Made by a program: the position numbers and the translations under genes
NCBI GenBank assembly: GCA_903844585.1
Contig: CAIMUD010000042.1
Span: forward strand, 1 to 9,183
Source: an uncultured Actinomycetes bacterium
GTDB lineage: Bacteria; Actinomycetota; Actinomycetes; Nanopelagicales; Nanopelagicaceae
Length of the DNA stretch: 9,183 nucleotides
Reading direction: 5' to 3'
In this document: piece after piece, positions 6,615 through 9,183 of the stretch
How positions within the stretch are numbered: position 1 is the stretch's first letter
How the letters are laid out: every line of letters begins with the position of its first letter
Notes under the pieces: model-generated
Told to the model about the DNA's origin: nothing
The model's database searches: none
What the model saw: the letters and a program-made list of their open reading frames with translations, nothing else

Positions 6615-7931
6615 TTAGGAAAATTGCGCCAAAGACTTTTCAGCCTCGGCTAACCAAACCTTACGCGCGGCCGCCGATTCACGAGCTTCGCTGGCCTTCT
6701 TCGTATTTCCTGCAGCATCAGCTTTGACTGCAACTTTCTCATAATTTTCAATCGCATCACTGAGTTGTTTAACGACATCATTGGCACGTGCTTTAGCAGC
6801 GGGATCACTCTTGCGCCATAGCTCGGCTTCTGCGCTCTTGATGGTTTCTTCAACCTTTGCAACTCGTGCATCTAGAGCGGCGCGCTTATCGCGATTTGTG
6901 ATCCCAATCTTTACCCATTGGTTCATCAATTCGCGGAAGGCAGCTTTTGCGACTTTGACATCAGTAAATGGAAGAACTGCTTCAATTTGAGTGATGAGCG
7001 CTTCACGTTTTTCCAGGTTTGCTCCCATAGATACTTCGCGCTTCTCTAAATCTGCGTTCTTGGCTGTGAAAAATGTATCTTGGGCAGTTTTAAAACGGTT
7101 CCAGAGTTTTGCATCATCACTTGGTTTTCCGCGTCCAGCAGCTTTCCAGGAATCCATCAAAGCTTTGTATCGGCGAGCGGTAGCAACCCAATCGGTTGAG
7201 GTCGCAAGCTTTTCGGCTTCTTCGATGATCGCCTTTTTCGCGGCACTTACTTGTGAAGATGTCGCCTCAAGATTTGCAAAGTGTGTGCGGCGGCGCTTAT
7301 CAAACTTATTTCGTGACGCGGAGAAACGCTTCCAAAAATCACCATCGATTTTCTTATCGAGGCGGGGTGCTAATTTCCATTCATCGAGCAAAGTCTTAAG
7401 GCGTTCTCCAGTAGCTTTCCAGTTCTCTGACAGCGCAAGAGATTCCGCTTCTGCAACGATTTTTTCTTTCTCAACAATTATCTGTTCGCGACGTGCTGCT
7501 TTGACTGCAGCCTCTGCCGCCTTCTTTGCTTCAAAAGCTTCTCGGTGGCCTTCGATGAGTGGCTCGATTTGCTCTACTGAAGCAGCCAGAGCAGCAAGAT
7601 CACCTACGCCGTTAAGTTCTTTTACTTGTAGGCGCAATTTTCGGACCGCTTCGTAAGCGTCATCTGGAACCATCGCAGCGCTTGCTACGCGAGCAGCAGT
7701 AAGAGCAACTTCTGATGCTAGAGCTTCGAATTTTCGAACGAAATATTGCAAAGCTTCTTCATTGCTTTTGCCTGGATATGAACCTACGGCTTTATCGCCT
7801 TCAGGTGTTATTACAAAGACTGTGCCGTCTGCGCCAACACGACCAAATTTCGAAGGATCCCCAATTAAGGCAGTTGCTGCACTTGGTGTTATTGGCTTTG
7901 CTACTGCTGCTGGATTGATGTGCTCGGTCAT
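6615..7931 (-). CDS. DUF349-repeat protein of unknown function
   Basis: This is a 438-residue soluble protein, highly charged and Ala/Lys/Glu-rich, with no signal peptide or membrane segment. Residues about 22-80 form a distinct N-terminal block (DPSKFGRVGADGTVFVITPEGD, then EALQYFVRKFEAL) that I recall as typical of actinobacterial DUF349 proteins. Residues about 130-163 look like a coiled coil. Three tandem DUF349 units follow (about 155-225, 232-302, 309-375). Key tryptophans recur every 77 residues: 171/248, 185/262/339 and 200/277. The third unit lacks the first and last tryptophan (Val325 and Asp354 at those positions). The C-terminus (about 375-438) is helical and Ala-rich. The ATG at 7931 has a good Shine-Dalgarno (GAAAGGA, complement of 7937-7943) five bases away. 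It is the only minus-strand gene here, tail-to-tail with rel. No molecular function is established that I can name. Confidence 0.9.
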   Translation of the reverse strand: MTEHINPAAVAKPITPSAATALIGDPSKFGRVGADGTVFVITPEGDKAVGSYPGKSNEEALQYFVRKFEALASEVALTAARVASAAMVPDDAYEAVRKLRLQVKELNGVGDLAALAASVEQIEPLIEGHREAFEAKKAAEAAVKAARREQIIVEKEKIVAEAESLALSENWKATGERLKTLLDEWKLAPRLDKKIDGDFWKRFSASRNKFDKRRRTHFANLEATSSQVSAAKKAIIEEAEKLATSTDWVATARRYKALMDSWKAAGRGKPSDDAKLWNRFKTAQDTFFTAKNADLEKREVSMGANLEKREALITQIEAVLPFTDVKVAKAAFRELMNQWVKIGITNRDKRAALDARVAKVEETIKSAEAELWRKSDPAAKARANDVVKQLSDAIENYEKVAVKADAAGNTKKASEARESAAARKVWLAEAEKSLAQFS

Positions 7932-7966
7932 GTTTTTCCTTTCAGCGCGTTAGCTCCTACGAGCCT

Positions 7967-7976
7967 TCGTTAACGA
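7967..7976. repeat. 10-bp perfect palindrome, possible operator
   Basis: TCGTTAACGA reads identically on both strands. It lies 36 bases upstream of the DUF349 start codon, in the region where that gene's leader would be transcribed. A second short inverted element (GCTC-CTAC-GAGC, 7953-7964) is adjacent. Palindromes of this size can be repressor half-site pairs, but one 10-bp case can also arise by chance, and no regulator is recognisable in the window. Confidence 0.25.
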
Positions 7977-8006
7977 GTGTTTATCAAGGTGGTTCTTACG
8001 GAGTAA

Positions 8007-8016
8007 AAGGTACCCT
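8007..8016. promoter_or_regulatory. Symmetric -10-like element, possible bidirectional promoter
   Basis: AAGGTACCCT contains TACCCT on the plus strand (8011-8016) and TACCTT on the minus strand (8012 down to 8007). Both fit TANNNT and they share the central TA. Such overlapping -10 symmetry is known to allow divergent transcription from one site. It would give leaders of roughly 50 bases for the hydrolase gene and roughly 70 for the DUF349 gene. On the minus strand, TTACGC lies 17 bases upstream as a poor -35; on the plus strand no -35 is recognisable. Function is inferred. Confidence 0.3.
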
Positions 8017-8073
8017 GTACTTCTGTAGAGCGTAAATCCACGCATATTTTTCTATGTACCTGGGGAGCAAAAG

Positions 8074-8733
8074 ATGCTGGTCGAATCCTTTCCCGCCCCT
8101 ATGTATGCCACCAATTGCTGGATTATCGCCAGAGGCACGGGTGATGAGTGCATCATTGTTGACCCCGGGATGCCAGATATCTCTCATGAAATTGAAGCCA
8201 TCGTTGCCAGGAATAAATTGAAACCAGTTGCATCGTTGTTAACACATGGCCATCTCGATCACACTTTTTCGATTAAACCCCTTGCAGACGGCTATGGAAT
8301 ATCTGCATATATTCATAGTGAGGATCGCAGAGCCATTTCAAACCCTTCTCTCTTGCATGGTGGAGACTTTCAAGCAAATTTTATTGATGGAGTGGATTTC
8401 GAAGAACCAAATAGCGTCGTCGAATTAAAAAACGGAGAAATCCTAGATTTGGTAGGACTGCGCATTAAAGCTATCCACGCCCCGGGTCATACACCCGGAT
8501 CATTGATGTTTGTCATCAATGATCAATTGCTTATTAGTGGAGATGTACTGTTCGCGGGATCGATTGGTCGCACTGATACACCGCTTGGGTCAATGGATTC
8601 CATGCAAAAAACTTTAAAAAATAAAGTTCTGCCTCTGGATGATTCTCTACGCGTGCTGCCCGGACATGGTCCAGAGACATCAATCAAATTCGAGCGCTTA
8701 AACAACCCTTATCTGAAAGAATTGCGCTCATGA
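8074..8733 (+). CDS. Metallo-beta-lactamase-fold hydrolase, glyoxalase II-like
   Basis: This is a 219-residue cytoplasmic zinc-dependent hydrolase. The metal-binding set of the fold is complete: THGHLDH (His58, His60, Asp62, His63), His139 in HAPGHTPGS, Asp157 in SGDVLF, and His198 in LPGHGPETS. The N-terminal NCWIIARG...IIVDPG strand pair also fits the family. The GRTDTP and GHGPET segments place it with the GloB/YcbL-like group rather than with true beta-lactamases or RNase J. Family members may hydrolyse S-acyl thiol conjugates, but the substrate here is unknown. In actinobacteria a gene of this type is commonly found just upstream of hisS. The start is supported by GGGGAG (8062-8067) six bases before the ATG. 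Its TGA overlaps the hisS ATG (ATGA, 8730-8733), so the two are co-translated. Confidence 0.93.
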   Translation: MLVESFPAPMYATNCWIIARGTGDECIIVDPGMPDISHEIEAIVARNKLKPVASLLTHGHLDHTFSIKPLADGYGISAYIHSEDRRAISNPSLLHGGDFQANFIDGVDFEEPNSVVELKNGEILDLVGLRIKAIHAPGHTPGSLMFVINDQLLISGDVLFAGSIGRTDTPLGSMDSMQKTLKNKVLPLDDSLRVLPGHGPETSIKFERLNNPYLKELRS

Positions 8734-9183
8734 AGTACGAGAAGATTCAGGCTCCAAAAGGCGTCAGCGAATATGTGGCTCCTGATTCGGCTGCCTTTGA
8801 ATGGGTTCGGGAGAATCTAATCGCTCCAGCGAAACTTGCCGGTTATCAATTGATGGAGTTGCCAGTCTTTGAAGATACCGCGCTATTTTCCCGAGGTGTA
8901 GGTGAGTCGACAGATGTTGTTTCTAAAGAGATGTACACATTTGAAGATCGCGGTGGTAGATCGATAACGCTTCGTCCCGAAGGTACTGCAGGTGTTGTTC
9001 GTGCTGTGATTGAGAATGGATTAGATCGCGGACAGCTTCCTGTTAAAGCCTGGTACTCAGGTGCATTCTTTCGAGCGGAGAGACCACAAGCTGGTCGCTA
9101 TCGTCAGTTCTACCAAGTTGGCGTGGAGGCAATTGGTCTTGATGATCCTGCAATCGATGCAGAAGTAATTGCAATTGCAGATC
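8730..9183 (+). CDS. hisS: Histidine--tRNA ligase HisRS (5' part only)
   Basis: The gene runs off the window end; 151 residues are visible. HisRS is the class II aminoacyl-tRNA synthetase that charges tRNA-His. The visible N-terminal part of the catalytic domain has the opening [11 protein letters not shown], the motif 1 region ([20 protein letters not shown], 43-62, then the KEMYTF strand), the histidine-binding TLRPEGT segment (80-86) and motif 2 [16 protein letters not shown] (114-129), with the arginines expected for ATP and histidine binding. The start ATG lies in the hydrolase stop (ATGA), with AAAGA at 8716-8720 as a weak ribosome site. Motif 3 and the anticodon-binding domain lie outside the window. 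Its location downstream of rel is usual in actinobacteria and joins tRNA charging with the stringent response by neighbourhood only. Confidence 0.97.
   Translation, partial: MKYEKIQAPKGVSEYVAPDSAAFEWVRENLIAPAKLAGYQLMELPVFEDTALFSRGVGESTDVVSKEMYTFEDRGGRSITLRPEGTAGVVRAVIENGLDRGQLPVKAWYSGAFFRAERPQAGRYRQFYQVGVEAIGLDDPAIDAEVIAIAD

Larger units (their letters stand above)
7932..8073. promoter_or_regulatory. Divergent intergenic region between the DUF349 gene and the MBL hydrolase gene
   Basis: These 142 bases are the only sizeable non-coding stretch and must hold the start signals for both flanking genes. Seen: a Shine-Dalgarno for each gene (minus-strand GAAAGGA at 7937-7943; plus-strand GGGGAG at 8062-8067); a 10-bp palindrome at 7967-7976; GCTC-CTAC-GAGC at 7953-7964; a symmetric AAGGTACCCT at 8007-8016 that reads as TANNNT on both strands; and GCGT-AAATCC-ACGC near 8030-8043 followed by a T-rich run. 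No convincing -35 box matches either reading. I find no coding frame or RNA gene in it. Confidence 0.55.

Noticed and set aside
6991..7656. A 221-residue open frame on the plus strand opposite the DUF349 gene
   Set aside because: It is antisense to a protein with clear domains, its composition (Ser/Arg/Phe/Ala-rich) mirrors the Lys/Ala/Glu-rich codons of the other strand, it has no recognisable motif, and several similar shadows lie in the same region.
8030..8051. GCGT-AAATCC-ACGC followed by T-rich sequence as a terminator
   Set aside because: The stem is 4 bp, and no upstream plus-strand gene would end there because the neighbour is divergent.
7996..8187. A 63-residue minus-strand frame across the hydrolase start
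   Set aside because: It overlaps the hydrolase N-terminus antisense, starts inside it, has no ribosome site or motif, and covers the presumed promoter region.
1..9183. A novel defence, mobile or biosynthetic system
   Set aside because: All eight CDS assign to core families or to the widespread DUF349 family. There are no transposase or integrase motifs, no direct-repeat arrays, no tRNA-flanked island and no abrupt change of composition.

Overview
The window looks like a core chromosomal segment from a streamlined, moderately low-GC actinobacterium. The gene order ruvC-ruvA-ruvB-secD-secF-rel-(DUF349)-MBL hydrolase-hisS is the actinobacterial arrangement (compare the ruvC to hisS block of Mycobacterium tuberculosis). 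SecD carries the actinobacterial motif form GVTADSFIVYFERIRDE, and the DUF349 protein has an N-terminal block I recall from actinobacterial homologues. Base composition by eye is in the mid-40s percent GC, intergenic gaps are tiny, and genes overlap by ATGA. This suggests a small-genome freshwater lineage such as the Nanopelagicales (acI, 'Ca. Planktophila'-like), but that placement is inference.

Layout. Positions 1-1841 hold the Holliday-junction resolvasome: the 3' end of ruvC, then complete ruvA and ruvB, tightly coupled. Positions 1853-4435 hold secD and secF, the membrane-embedded accessory subunits of the Sec translocon. Positions 4458-6611 encode a full-length bifunctional (p)ppGpp synthetase/hydrolase (Rel), with both active sites apparently intact. 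On the opposite strand, 6615-7931 encodes a DUF349-repeat protein of unknown function, convergent with rel with only 3 bp between the stops. A 142-bp divergent intergenic region (7932-8073) follows. It leads into a glyoxalase-II-like metallo-beta-lactamase-fold hydrolase (8074-8733), which overlaps the start of hisS (8730 onward, cut by the window end). No stretch over 300 bases lacks a gene.

Transcription logic. The most informative non-coding signals sit at the ruvB/secD junction. A GC-rich hairpin followed by TTTT lies inside the last codons of ruvB. It overlaps by one base a good sigma-A-type promoter (TCGACA-17-TAGACT) whose -10 box contains the ruvB stop codon. The expected transcription start falls at or next to the secD ATG, so secD is probably read from a leaderless mRNA, and secD-secF-rel may be a separate unit from ruvCAB. 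The divergent region contains a shared, symmetric -10-like element that could fire in both directions, plus a 10-bp palindrome.

I see no mobile element, CRISPR array, tRNA/rRNA gene, toxin-antitoxin pair or defence system. The window is ordinary core genome. The only real unknown is the DUF349 protein, which has an exact 77-residue tandem repeat and sits between rel and hisS. The genes usually found between these in relatives (yajC, apt, a cyclophilin-type isomerase) are absent here.
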